A stretch of 7,883 bases of DNA from Acidobacteriota bacterium. Its GTDB lineage: Bacteria > Acidobacteriota > Terriglobia > Versatilivoradales > Versatilivoraceae. The notes beneath the pieces were generated by a model, which saw nothing but the letters and a program-made list of their open reading frames with translations, had not been told where the DNA came from and did no database searches. Positions 1 through 6,063 of the stretch are shown here, piece by piece (the first letter of the stretch is position 1; every line of letters begins with the position of its first letter). Both the position numbers and the translations under genes were made by a program. The stretch spans positions 1 to 7,883 of the forward strand of contig JAPOZE010000194.1 of the NCBI GenBank assembly GCA_026706225.1, given 5' to 3'.

Positions 1-283
1 GATCGTTCCCGTGGATGAACGGCTCCCCGGTCGGGAGGAAGATGATGAGGAACATCGATCCGGACTTCCAGTCGCCTTCCGTTCTCAGCCTCTCCCTGAG
101 CCTTGCTCCTTCGTTGACGTCCGTAATCGCCTCGATTTCCGCCTTGGCCCCCAAGACAAAAGCCTTGAGGGTTGCATCGTCCTTGACCTCGCCGGCAGTT
201 GTCTTGGCCTCGGCAGCCCCACGCGCAAACATGACCAATGCCAGAAGTGCGAGAGCCAACGCTCCCTTGCGATTCAATGCCAT
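1..283 (-). CDS. Secreted Cache-like sensor-domain protein, N-terminal 94 residues (cut by window edge)
   Basis: Only the 5' part of this gene is present; it runs off the left edge. The ATG at 283-281 follows AAGGAG (290-295) after six bases, so the start is well supported. Residues 1-26 form a Sec signal peptide: Asn-Arg-Lys, then a Leu/Ala-rich core, then a likely cut after Ala-Glu-Ala. The mature part has an amphipathic helix (AFVLGAKAEIEAI) followed by WKSGSMFLIIFLPTGEPFIH, where the tryptophan/glycine turn, hydrophobic strand and His after a Gly-containing turn resemble single Cache domains (sCache_2/Cache_3 type) that bind small ligands in the periplasm. Whether a kinase, chemoreceptor or stand-alone binding protein follows cannot be seen. 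The gene shares the strand of the aldolase gene upstream, but a 339-bp gap argues against tight co-transcription. The signal peptide and start are seen directly; the Cache assignment is by remembered family pattern only. Confidence 0.75.
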   Translation of the reverse strand, partial: MALNRKGALALALLALVMFARGAAEAKTTAGEVKDDATLKAFVLGAKAEIEAITDVNEGARLRERLRTEGDWKSGSMFLIIFLPTGEPFIHGND

Positions 284-622
284 GGCGCTCTCCTTATATA
301 CGGGAAGCAGCCGGGATTCTGCCTGCGTCCTGACCCGGCCAGTCTGCACCAAAGAATCATAAATCAATTTAGAAGTACGTCGTTTGCAATTGTCGCCGCA
401 GGGCAGGTGTTGATGCCGACAAACGTGATATTGTGCCAGTAACGACCCGGCGGCAGGGAGCCTTTTGAGCGGAAATCGCCGGATCTGCAGTCCGGGTCAC
501 AGCCCCAATCTGTGGCGACGCGCTCAAAGCGTCAGGCGCATCAACGGTTCCACCGTCAGCGCAACGATGCCGCACCCCATTGTCATTGAGTTTTTCTTCG
601 TGTCCCTTCGTAGACAACTCTG
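284..622. other. Gene-free stretch with several short inverted repeats
   Basis: No convincing gene lies here. An 82-codon open frame on the minus strand (617-369) has a composition typical of read-through of GC-rich spacer and begins in a CACGAAG repeat, so I do not call it. The stretch must hold the promoter of the Cache gene. TATGAT on the minus strand (361-356) is a possible -10, but I see no properly spaced -35. Complementary pairs are TTTGAGCG/CGCTCAAA (464-471/521-528), CCGGA/TCCGG (479-483/491-495), CACAG/CTGTG (498-502/510-514), GCATC/GATGC (538-542/566-570) and ACGGT/ACCGT (544-548/552-556). None is followed by a T-run in the right orientation for a standard terminator of the aldolase gene. 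Confidence 0.5.
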
Positions 623-640
623 TTAGTCCCCCTTCGTGTC
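596..640. repeat. CACGAAG-type low-complexity spacer repeat
   Basis: CTTCGTGTC occurs at 596-604 and again at 632-640, with a shorter CTTCGT at 606-611. On the minus strand these read GACACGAAG. The second copy encodes the last residues of the aldolase (Asp-Thr-Lys-Gly-Asp, then TAA), so the repeat abuts or has overwritten the gene end. From memory, similar (A)CACGAAG strings are common spacers next to genes in Acidobacteriota and Planctomycetota; that is background knowledge, not something this window proves. Confidence 0.55.
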
Positions 641-1594
641 TCTAGTGGCCCCCAGTTTATCTTCGATAGTCACAACCCGTTCGATCAGTTCCCGGCCGCA
701 GCGTTCGTGGTAGGCGTCGTAGGGCAGGATGGGTTCGCGCACGTTGTGGGTGGAAAAGAGGCCTCGCCGCACGCAGTAGCGCTTCAGGAAGTGGATCGAT
801 ATGTCGATGTGCTGGTGGACAAAGGCCAGGTAGGGGAGGATGCGGTCGAACAGCGCCATGGCTTCGGCTCTCCGTCCCTCCCGGTGCAGGCGGTAGATGT
901 GGACGAAGGGCTTGTTGATGGCGGTGGTATTGAAGCCGTGGATGCCTCGATCCAGGGCTTCGATCATTTCCGGCAGGGACCAGCCGCTGGAAACGTTCAG
1001 CCTGCCTTCGGTGGCTTCCAACACCCGGGTGGATTTGAGTCCAGCCGGTATGGTCTCGATCTTGATGCAACGAAAGGCCGGAATCTTCTCGAACAGCTCC
1101 AGGATGACCTCGAGGCTGGCGCCGTAGCCGCCCCAGGAAAGGTCCTGTATCATCAACATCTCCATGCCCGCTTCCGAGAGCCGGGTGAAGAAGCTGACGA
1201 TGCCTTCCCGGTCGCCTTCCAGACGATCAGGCACCCGGCAGAGGATCCCGTCCGCACCGGCCTTGACCCCGTGCTTGGCCAATTCGAAAGCCTCTTCCAC
1301 GATTTCCGAACTGGCTCCGGCGACCACCTGAATGCGTCCATCGGCGATGGCCACCACGCGCTCGACCAACCGGCGGCGCTCGAGGTCCGAGAGCTTGTCG
1401 ACCTCACTGGCTACGGCCGGAACGATGCAGCCCACGATCCCGTCGGCAATGGACTGCTCCAGCAGCCGCTCCAGCGAGGAAAAATCGAGCTTGAGGCACT
1501 CGTCGAAGGGCGTATTGATGATGGGAACGATGCCGTGCAGCGAGTAACAGGACTTTTGATTGATGATTTTTGATTTTTGATCGTCGATTGGCAA
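623..1594 (-). CDS. Divergent dihydrodipicolinate synthase / N-acetylneuraminate lyase family aldolase
   Basis: About 323 residues, the usual size for this class I aldolase family, which folds as a TIM barrel and forms a Schiff base between a lysine and a keto-acid. Homology begins near residue 19 (HGIVPIINTPFD, the family's N-terminal strand). The lysine is K178 in FRCIKIET. Two signatures are altered. The GTTGE-type loop reads AVASE (residues 60-64). The YNxP segment that normally supplies the catalytic tyrosine reads MIQDLSWGGYG (148-158), with Gln at the tyrosine position. The protein is therefore unlikely to be the lysine-pathway DapA and may act on another keto-acid or sugar acid, so I give no gene symbol. 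The start is uncertain. TTG at 1594 has AAGGA (1602-1606) seven bases upstream, while TTG at 1642 would add 16 residues. Residues 5-15 come from an A-rich low-complexity tract and the last residues from a CACGAAG repeat, so both ends look non-homologous. It stands alone, with no lysine-biosynthesis neighbours. Confidence 0.85.
   Translation of the reverse strand: MPIDDQKSKIINQKSCYSLHGIVPIINTPFDECLKLDFSSLERLLEQSIADGIVGCIVPAVASEVDKLSDLERRRLVERVVAIADGRIQVVAGASSEIVEEAFELAKHGVKAGADGILCRVPDRLEGDREGIVSFFTRLSEAGMEMLMIQDLSWGGYGASLEVILELFEKIPAFRCIKIETIPAGLKSTRVLEATEGRLNVSSGWSLPEMIEALDRGIHGFNTTAINKPFVHIYRLHREGRRAEAMALFDRILPYLAFVHQHIDISIHFLKRYCVRRGLFSTHNVREPILPYDAYHERCGRELIERVVTIEDKLGATRDTKGD
1548..1581. 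repeat. A-rich low-complexity tract at the aldolase 5' end
   Basis: On the minus strand this tract is a run of ATCAAAAATCA-like units (GATCAAAAATCAAAAATCA, then a looser copy ATCAATCAAAAG). It lies between the likely ribosome binding site and the first conserved aldolase residues. It is read in frame as a short Asp/Gln/Lys/Ser/Ile/Asn string that has no counterpart in the aldolase family. It looks like spacer sequence that became part of the coding region, or a sign that the true start is further downstream. Confidence 0.5.
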
Positions 1595-1601
1595 AGACAA
1601 A

Positions 1602-1606
1602 TCCTT
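1602..1606 (-). promoter_or_regulatory. Ribosome binding site supporting the TTG start of the aldolase
   Basis: The minus strand reads AAGGA, then seven bases, then TTG at 1594-1592. The next upstream candidate, TTG at 1642, has no comparable purine-rich site. The call rests on spacing only, and a non-canonical start nearer the conserved domain (about 1540) cannot be excluded. Confidence 0.4.
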
Positions 1607-1795
1607 GCTCGACAGAGTAGCAGGTAGACCACCGCTGCGCAAAATCTCAATTTCAGGGTCTACAGGCCGTGTATCAGCCAGGAGATCATCGGTAAAGGAT
1701 CCGTTGTGTCTTTGGCAGGGGTGGGGAAGGAGAAGGGTACTGCGACAGCCTGTTCACATCTGAGATTGGCCTGAAACGATCCTCAAGCACACCTT

Positions 1796-2116
1796 CTACG
1801 AGTGCTCCAGGAAATCTGCAGTCCTCTCTACCTCGTTTCGACCTACCAAGATTGGCATCCCTCGCAGCACACCGCGATTCGGAGTGCAAACAAGGTAGGT
1901 GTCTGACTCAAGGATTACAAGCACGACCTCTCCGATACGAGGGTCCGGTTTTCCAACCTCCACGAAATAGTCTTTACCATCGTGTCGATAGGAAATTCTG
2001 AAAATACGTCGTTCCGAGACTTCCCAACCCAGAGTCTCTTCGGCAAATTTCCGGGTTGCTTTCCAAACTGACAGTGCTTCCGTCTCGTTCTCTGCTTCAG
2101 GAACAAAGAATTTCAT
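1796..2116 (-). CDS. Small conserved-looking protein of unknown function (106 aa)
   Basis: I do not recognise a named family. The ATG at 2116 has a GGGGG-containing purine run (2125-2129) eight bases upstream. A GTG six bases earlier (2122) is too close to that site. The protein is soluble, with no signal peptide or membrane segment. An N-terminal helix (residues about 8-28, rich in Glu/Ala/Lys with Trp) precedes alternating strands: RRIFRISYRHDGKDYFVEVG, then VVLVILESDTYLVCTPNRG and a Gly-rich MPILVG turn before a short acidic end. Reading frame, start site and hydrophobic patterning support a real gene. It lies 111 bp downstream of the toxin-antitoxin pair on the same strand and could be read from the same transcript. 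That neighbourhood hints at accessory DNA but does not define a role. Confidence 0.75.
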   Translation of the reverse strand: MKFFVPEAENETEALSVWKATRKFAEETLGWEVSERRIFRISYRHDGKDYFVEVGKPDPRIGEVVLVILESDTYLVCTPNRGVLRGMPILVGRNEVERTADFLEHS

Positions 2117-2227
2117 TCTCACGACCCCCTGCTTCCCGGCGAAGAAGTGCAGTTGAGGCAGGGTGTTGCTGGATGATCTCCGCCCGGAATGCGAAACAAT
2201 AGGTTAAACCCATTCGATCCGGAGCCG

Positions 2228-2572
2228 TTAACCCACCACACCGGTAAAGCGATTTAACCAGCCCACAGTAATTGAATCATTTTCCGGACCCAGCAGATAG
2301 TGATTCAACTCTCGCATCATGGAGGCAAGGCGATTCCGACATTCCAAAGTCATGGAAGTATCGTCCAGATCGAACAGGTGGTGATTGGATGTCTTCATGT
2401 CTTGTGCGGGTACCGGCACGCCATCAGGCAGGTCTTGCATGTTGAGAGAGTCATCCATGATGTCCTGGATTTGCAGGACCAGCAAACGCTTTTGGGCACG
2501 TTCCGAAACTTCCTCAAGGACGCCTTCCTCATCGAGAAAATCACGAAAGTTGCTACCGCTGTACTTGTTCAT
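2228..2572 (-). CDS. HigA-like antitoxin with a disrupted helix-turn-helix
   Basis: 114 residues. The ATG at 2572 begins one base after the toxin stop (TAG C ATG), and GGAGG seven bases upstream lies inside the toxin's last codons, so translation is probably coupled. Residues 1-39 (MNKYSGSNFRDFLDEEG onward to the VLQIQDIM helix) match the conserved start of antitoxins partnered with Gp49/RelE-like toxins. Residues 59-92 (MKTSNHHLF, DDTSMTLE and the following helix) match the second half of their HTH domain. Between them, residues 43-58 lack the usual LTKTxMAxRM helix. The next reading frame there gives CKTCLMACRYPHKT, which resembles the missing part. A 7-bp repeat with period 8 (ATGTCTT at 2389-2395 and 2397-2403) lies where the frames rejoin, so two compensating indels may have scrambled the HTH. 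The last 20 residues extend beyond the usual family end. It may retain toxin binding through its N-terminus but bind DNA poorly, or be decaying. The partner identity is strong; the damage is inferred. Confidence 0.7.
   Translation of the reverse strand: MNKYSGSNFRDFLDEEGVLEEVSERAQKRLLVLQIQDIMDDSLNMQDLPDGVPVPAQDMKTSNHHLFDLDDTSMTLECRNRLASMMRELNHYLLGPENDSITVGWLNRFTGVVG
2389..2403. repeat. Short tandem repeat (ATGTCTT, period 8) inside the antitoxin HTH
   Basis: ATGTCTT C ATGTCTT occurs within the antitoxin gene. Removing one 8-base unit would join the alternative frame (CLMACRYPHKT) to SNHHLF without a stop, so this looks like a frame-shifting duplication. The second required indel could lie in the CTCTCTC run about 40 bases earlier in the gene. 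Confidence 0.5.
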
Positions 2573-2573
2573 G

Positions 2574-2930
2574 CTACATCCTCCCACCTTGCCATAAATC
2601 CTTTCGAGTTCGTGCCAAGTTCAAGTCCCCCTGTGGTGTCCTTTGAGACTTCTTCATGAATCCATGCAAAAGAACCATCTCACTGCCCGCGACTGTGAAC
2701 AAGACCCGCGCAATACGCCCCCTGCTGAGATTATTGCGAACTTCCCACAAATCTGCCTCCAGTTTTTTAACCAGGGGCATTCCCAAGGGCCAACGAAGCT
2801 GGACCAACCATATATCTTCCCCAATCACCTTTCTATCTGCCTTGTCAAGATTTTTTAGCCATTGACGTACGGGTTCTCGCCCTGCATCAGTACGGAAAAA
2901 GACGACATTGAGAACAGGTCCTCCATTCAT
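2574..2930 (-). CDS. RelE/HigB-type toxin, Gp49-like family (type II toxin-antitoxin)
   Basis: 118 residues, the normal length for Gp49-like (PF05973) toxins, which are RelE-fold ribonucleases expected to cut mRNA on the ribosome. The diagnostic run is intact: VVFFRTDAGREPVRQWL (residues 9-25), IGEDI and WPLGMPLVKKLEADLWEVR (36-65), RIARVLFTV (72-80) and LLHGFMKKSQRTP (87-99). The basic residues of the last two segments are those usually linked to activity in the RelE fold, so the toxin looks functional. The start is the first ATG (2930). It has no good ribosome binding site in front, and family members often begin closer to VVFFRT, so a leaderless start or slightly different N-terminus is possible. 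The order toxin then antitoxin is the HigBA arrangement. An upstream 14-bp tandem repeat may be the operator. An intact toxin beside an altered antitoxin is the odd point here. Confidence 0.9.
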   Translation of the reverse strand: MNGGPVLNVVFFRTDAGREPVRQWLKNLDKADRKVIGEDIWLVQLRWPLGMPLVKKLEADLWEVRNNLSRGRIARVLFTVAGSEMVLLHGFMKKSQRTPQGDLNLARTRKDLWQGGRM

Positions 2931-2957
2931 TACAATCGATCAGATCCTTGGTCAACC

Positions 2958-2985
2958 CGTTGCGAACTTCCCGTTGTAAACTTCC
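2958..2985. repeat. 14-bp tandem repeat upstream of the toxin gene (possible operator)
   Basis: Two adjacent copies, CGTTGCGAACTTCC and CGTTGTAAACTTCC, agree at 12 of 14 positions. The first contains a GTT-N3-AAC dyad. The pair ends 28 bases before the toxin ATG and sits just upstream of a -35-like TTGACC. Type II antitoxins usually repress their own operon by binding such sites, so this is a plausible operator, but binding is inferred only from position and repetition. Confidence 0.45.
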
Positions 2986-3153
2986 GAGTCTCTGAAACTG
3001 CAGAACGTACCGTTCCTGATTCCCCAAATCCAGAATCGGAAATCCCTCGATCCGCGGTCCGCCTCGCGGCGGCGATCTATGATATCCTACTCGGCCAATC
3101 TGGAGACCTCATCCCCTCCCCGTCCATTGGATTTCCGGGAACCTACTTCTTAT

Positions 3154-3158
3154 AGGAG
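3154..3158 (+). promoter_or_regulatory. Ribosome binding site fixing the GTG start of the propeller gene
   Basis: AGGAG followed after seven bases by GTG (3166-3168). The open frame extends 29 codons further upstream to 3079, but that extension has no ribosome site and would bury the signal peptide, so GTG 3166 is preferred. Confidence 0.8.
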
Positions 3159-3165
3159 ACGCTTC

Positions 3166-6063
3166 GTGAAACTTGTCAGGCCCCGCTTGTTCACAAGCTG
3201 CCTGGCTTGCCTGGCAGCCCTTGCCGGTCTTGCCGTTTTTTCCTCAGCCTTGCTGGAGGCCAATGACTCCCTCTGGATCCGGCACAGCGGCTTTGAATCC
3301 CTGAAAACCGGACAGCCCGGCAACAGCGGCGCCAACCTCTACGTCTCCTCCAAGGGGAGGATCCAGACCATCAACCGCTGGGACCTGAACCGGGACGGCG
3401 AGCTGGACCTGGTGTTCACCCAGGATCACAACTCGGTCTACACGCCGGACACCTTGATCTACTGGGGCGGCACGGAGGGCTACGCTTCTCTGCTGCCCGA
3501 CATGTGGCAAATCCGGGCTCCCTTTTCCCTGCTCAAGACACTGACGACCGCGATCAAGCGGGTAACCCGTTTGCCGACCTCGGGGGGAGGACGCAGCAAG
3601 ATCGCCGATCTCAACCTGGACGGACACCTGGACATCGTCATCTGCAACTTCCAGCACAACTATCGCACCGACCAGCCCGCCTACATCTATTGGGGCGGAG
3701 ACGACGGGTTTCGACCGGAGAATCGCACCGACCTGCCCGCCCTGCTGGCCGGCGGCCTGGCGGTGGAGGACCTCAACGGAGACGGGCTTCCCGATGTCGC
3801 CCTGGCCAACCACGGCAGCGAGAGGGGAGAGACCAGCGGGTTTCGGCAGCACCTGGAATCCTACATCTACTGGGGCAACCTGAACGGGTTCCACACCGCG
3901 CGCCGCACTTCCCTTCCCACCATCAGCGCCACCGACGCGGCCTCGGGCGACTTCAATGGCGACGGACACGCCGACCTGGCCTTCCTGAACCACAACAGCC
4001 AGGAACAGAGCCTCTATCTCTATTGGGGAGACGGCAAGGGCGGGTTCGGCAAACACCGCCGTCAAGTGCTGAGCAGCGCCGATCTGCAAGTGGGCGGGAG
4101 ACCTCGCGGCCGGGAAGGCTCCCGCCTGGGAATGAAGACTCTGCTGGCGTCCCGCATCAATCCTGACCCAATCTCCGACCTGGTGGTGGCCGGCTCCGAA
4201 AAAGCCATCGTCTTTTACGGCTCGACAAGCGGTCTGTCTCCCGAATCAACCGTGACTCTGCCGGCCAACGACTGCCTGGGCATGGAGGCCGCCGATTTGA
4301 ACCGGGACGGGCGGATCGACCTGGTTCTGGCCAACTCCGGGGGGCAGGCCGATCCCCTGGTCGACTCGACCATCTACTGGGCGACTCCGGATGGGTTCGA
4401 CCCGAAACGGCGCACCGATCTGCCCACCCAGGGGGCCGCCACCGTTCAAGCCGCCGATCTCAATGGAGACGGTGTCCCGGATCTCCTGTTCGGCAACTCT
4501 CGAGGCTCCGACAGCACCGATGTGCCCAGCTACATCTACTGGGGACGGCCGGACGGCTTTGCGGCCCACCGGCGGACGGAGCTCACCGGCTTCGGCACCA
4601 TCAGCAGCGGTGTGGCCGACTTCAACCGGGATGACCACCCCGATATTCTGCTGGTCTCCCACCACAGCGGCACCGGCGTGCTGCCCACGGCCATCTTCTG
4701 GGGGCGCCCTGACCACTACTACTCCAGCGCCGCCAGCACCCTGATCGAGCCGGGCGCCAACATGGAGTACAGCATCGCCGACCTGGACGACGACGACTAT
4801 CCCGACCTGGTTGTCAATCGGGACCAGACCAGCGTGGTCCTGTGGGGCTCGTCCGAAGGCTTCACCGAAGAAACCAAGCTGCCCGTCACCAGGCCCATCG
4901 CCACCAGCGTGGCCGATCTGAACCGGGACGGCTTCCTCGACATCCTGGTGGCCATGACGGCCAATCCGGGAGAAACGGCAAGGGGAGCCATCGTCTGGGG
5001 GAGCGCCGGCCGCTTCCAGGACCCCGAAGTCAGTCGCTGGGACCTGGATGGGCCGGCCATCGAGAGCACGGCCATCGCCGACCTGAACAAGGACGGTTTC
5101 CTCGACCTCATCTATCCCGAGGCGGGAACGGAGATCTCCGAAATCTTCTGGGGGAGCGCCGAGGGATACCGTCCCGACAACGTGCTGGCCATCAAGGCCA
5201 ACGGCACCCCCCACGCAGTGCCGGCCGACCTGGACAACGACGGCTGGCTGGACCTGGTCTTCGCCAGCGGGTTCTCCCAAGAGAAAAATACGGTCCACGT
5301 CGACACGTTGATCTACTGGGGCGGGCCCCAAGGATTCTCCGAGGACTCCCGCACCGGCGTGGAAGGGTTTACCACCCTGGACGCCACCGTGGCCGACTTC
5401 AACCGGGACGGCCACCTGGACATCGCCACCACCAACTACCGCTCCGATACGACCCGGGAACTGCCGGCATTCGTCTACTGGGGAAGCGGCGGACGGGACT
5501 TCAGCGAGAAGCGGCGGACGCTGCTGGAAGCCCATTCCTCCTCGGCCATCGACTCGCTGGACCTCAACCGCGACGGCTGGGTGGACCTGGTGATCTCCAA
5601 CCACCAGAAACACTTCGATCACGCCGCCGGCACCAACATCTACTGGGGCGGGCCCGAGGGGTTCTCCAGTCGGAGGCGGCACCATATTCCCACGGTCGGG
5701 GTGCACCTGGACGCCATGGTGGATGCGGGAAGCGTTTACGATCGCCGCTACCAGTGGGACTACACCTCGGCACCGGTCCAGGCTCCCTCGGGAGCCGCCT
5801 TTGCCGCCCTCCACTGGAAGGCGGAAACCCGCTGGGGCACCGGGGTCAAGTTTCAGGTCCGTTCCGCCGGCACTGAAGAGGGGCTTGGAAACGCCGCCTG
5901 GAAGGGTCCTTCGGGAGAAGACTCCTTCTACGAGCAATCGGGAACCGCCCTCTCCGGGCTGGCCAAGGACCACGGCTGGCTGCAGTACCGGGCGGTATTG
6001 ACCTCTCCGGACGGCGGCAACTCGGCCATCCTGACCGAGATCGCCATCCAGTGCGAGCGCTGA
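3166..6063 (+). CDS. Secreted FG-GAP/VCBS-repeat protein, probably a double seven-bladed beta-propeller
   Basis: 965 residues. Residues 1-32 form a Sec signal peptide (basic start, long Leu/Ala core, likely cut near LLEA/ND). There is no canonical lipobox, so it is probably released or periplasmic. Fourteen repeats follow, beginning at about residues 73, 148, 202, 262, 331, 377, 431, 485, 539, 584, 639, 688, 744 and 799. Each has a calcium-loop-like D(L/F)NxDGxxDL, then a short strand, a variable loop and (I/V)YWGxxxGF. FG-GAP/VCBS repeats form beta-propeller blades, and 14 of them suit two seven-bladed propellers. Repeat 5 is degenerate (INPDPISDL) after a basic Arg/Gly-rich loop, and an insertion of about 20 residues separates repeats 1 and 2. 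The last 120 or so residues (KFQVRSAG, LQYRAVL, ILTEIAIQ) look like a beta-sandwich found at the end of such exported proteins. The likely role is binding of ligand, polysaccharide or partner outside the cytoplasm; no catalytic site is visible. A Tat-exported enzyme-like gene follows 117 bp downstream. Confidence 0.9.
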   Translation: MKLVRPRLFTSCLACLAALAGLAVFSSALLEANDSLWIRHSGFESLKTGQPGNSGANLYVSSKGRIQTINRWDLNRDGELDLVFTQDHNSVYTPDTLIYWGGTEGYASLLPDMWQIRAPFSLLKTLTTAIKRVTRLPTSGGGRSKIADLNLDGHLDIVICNFQHNYRTDQPAYIYWGGDDGFRPENRTDLPALLAGGLAVEDLNGDGLPDVALANHGSERGETSGFRQHLESYIYWGNLNGFHTARRTSLPTISATDAASGDFNGDGHADLAFLNHNSQEQSLYLYWGDGKGGFGKHRRQVLSSADLQVGGRPRGREGSRLGMKTLLASRINPDPISDLVVAGSEKAIVFYGSTSGLSPESTVTLPANDCLGMEAADLNRDGRIDLVLANSGGQADPLVDSTIYWATPDGFDPKRRTDLPTQGAATVQAADLNGDGVPDLLFGNSRGSDSTDVPSYIYWGRPDGFAAHRRTELTGFGTISSGVADFNRDDHPDILLVSHHSGTGVLPTAIFWGRPDHYYSSAASTLIEPGANMEYSIADLDDDDYPDLVVNRDQTSVVLWGSSEGFTEETKLPVTRPIATSVADLNRDGFLDILVAMTANPGETARGAIVWGSAGRFQDPEVSRWDLDGPAIESTAIADLNKDGFLDLIYPEAGTEISEIFWGSAEGYRPDNVLAIKANGTPHAVPADLDNDGWLDLVFASGFSQEKNTVHVDTLIYWGGPQGFSEDSRTGVEGFTTLDATVADFNRDGHLDIATTNYRSDTTRELPAFVYWGSGGRDFSEKRRTLLEAHSSSAIDSLDLNRDGWVDLVISNHQKHFDHAAGTNIYWGGPEGFSSRRRHHIPTVGVHLDAMVDAGSVYDRRYQWDYTSAPVQAPSGAAFAALHWKAETRWGTGVKFQVRSAGTEEGLGNAAWKGPSGEDSFYEQSGTALSGLAKDHGWLQYRAVLTSPDGGNSAILTEIAIQCER
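3382..5675 (+). repeat. Fourteen FG-GAP-type coding repeats
   Basis: The coding sequence carries 14 diverged units of about 135-225 bases, each encoding D(L/F)NxDGxxD and, roughly 20-30 codons later, YWG or FWG with a following Gly-Phe/Tyr. Recurrent DNA stretches such as TACATCTACTGGGG are shared by several units, but the units differ enough to suggest old duplication. Units 8 (DFNRDDHPD) and 9 (DLDDDDYPD) deviate from the DG loop, and unit 5 lacks it. Confidence 0.85.

Larger units (their letters stand above)
2931..3165. promoter_or_regulatory. Divergent promoter region between the toxin-antitoxin pair and the propeller gene
   Basis: This 235-bp gap separates genes read outward in both directions, so it should carry both promoters. 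On the toxin side TTGACC (2955-2950, minus strand) resembles a -35 box, but the best-spaced -10 candidates overlap the ATG at 2930. On the plus side TATGAT (3078-3083) resembles a -10 box 82 bases before the GTG start, without a clear -35. CCGCG/CGCGG (3052-3056/3065-3069) could form a small hairpin. These box assignments are weak. Confidence 0.35.

Noticed and set aside
464..528. tRNA gene
   Set aside because: Two 5-bp stems with 7-base loops, one with a CTGCAGA loop on the minus strand, resemble anticodon arms, but no D-arm, no TTCRA T-loop and no proper acceptor stem spacing could be found.
369..617. 82-codon open frame on the minus strand
   Set aside because: It starts within a CACGAAG repeat, has no ribosome site, and its sequence looks like random GC-rich spacer.
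707..1573. 288-codon open frame on the plus strand
   Set aside because: It is antisense to the aldolase, with low-complexity Asp/Gly/Val-rich composition and no recognisable domain.
2205..2238. GGTTAAACCC / GTTAACCC pair after the antitoxin gene
   Set aside because: The two copies differ by an indel and are short; they look coincidental, not a terminator or attachment site.
3079..3165. Upstream extension of the propeller gene to ATG 3079
   Set aside because: The AGGAG-spaced GTG at 3166 is immediately followed by a typical signal peptide, which the longer form would place internally.
4246..5973. 575-codon open frame on the minus strand
   Set aside because: It is antisense to the FG-GAP repeats; its own periodic Val/Gly motifs are the reverse reading of those repeats.
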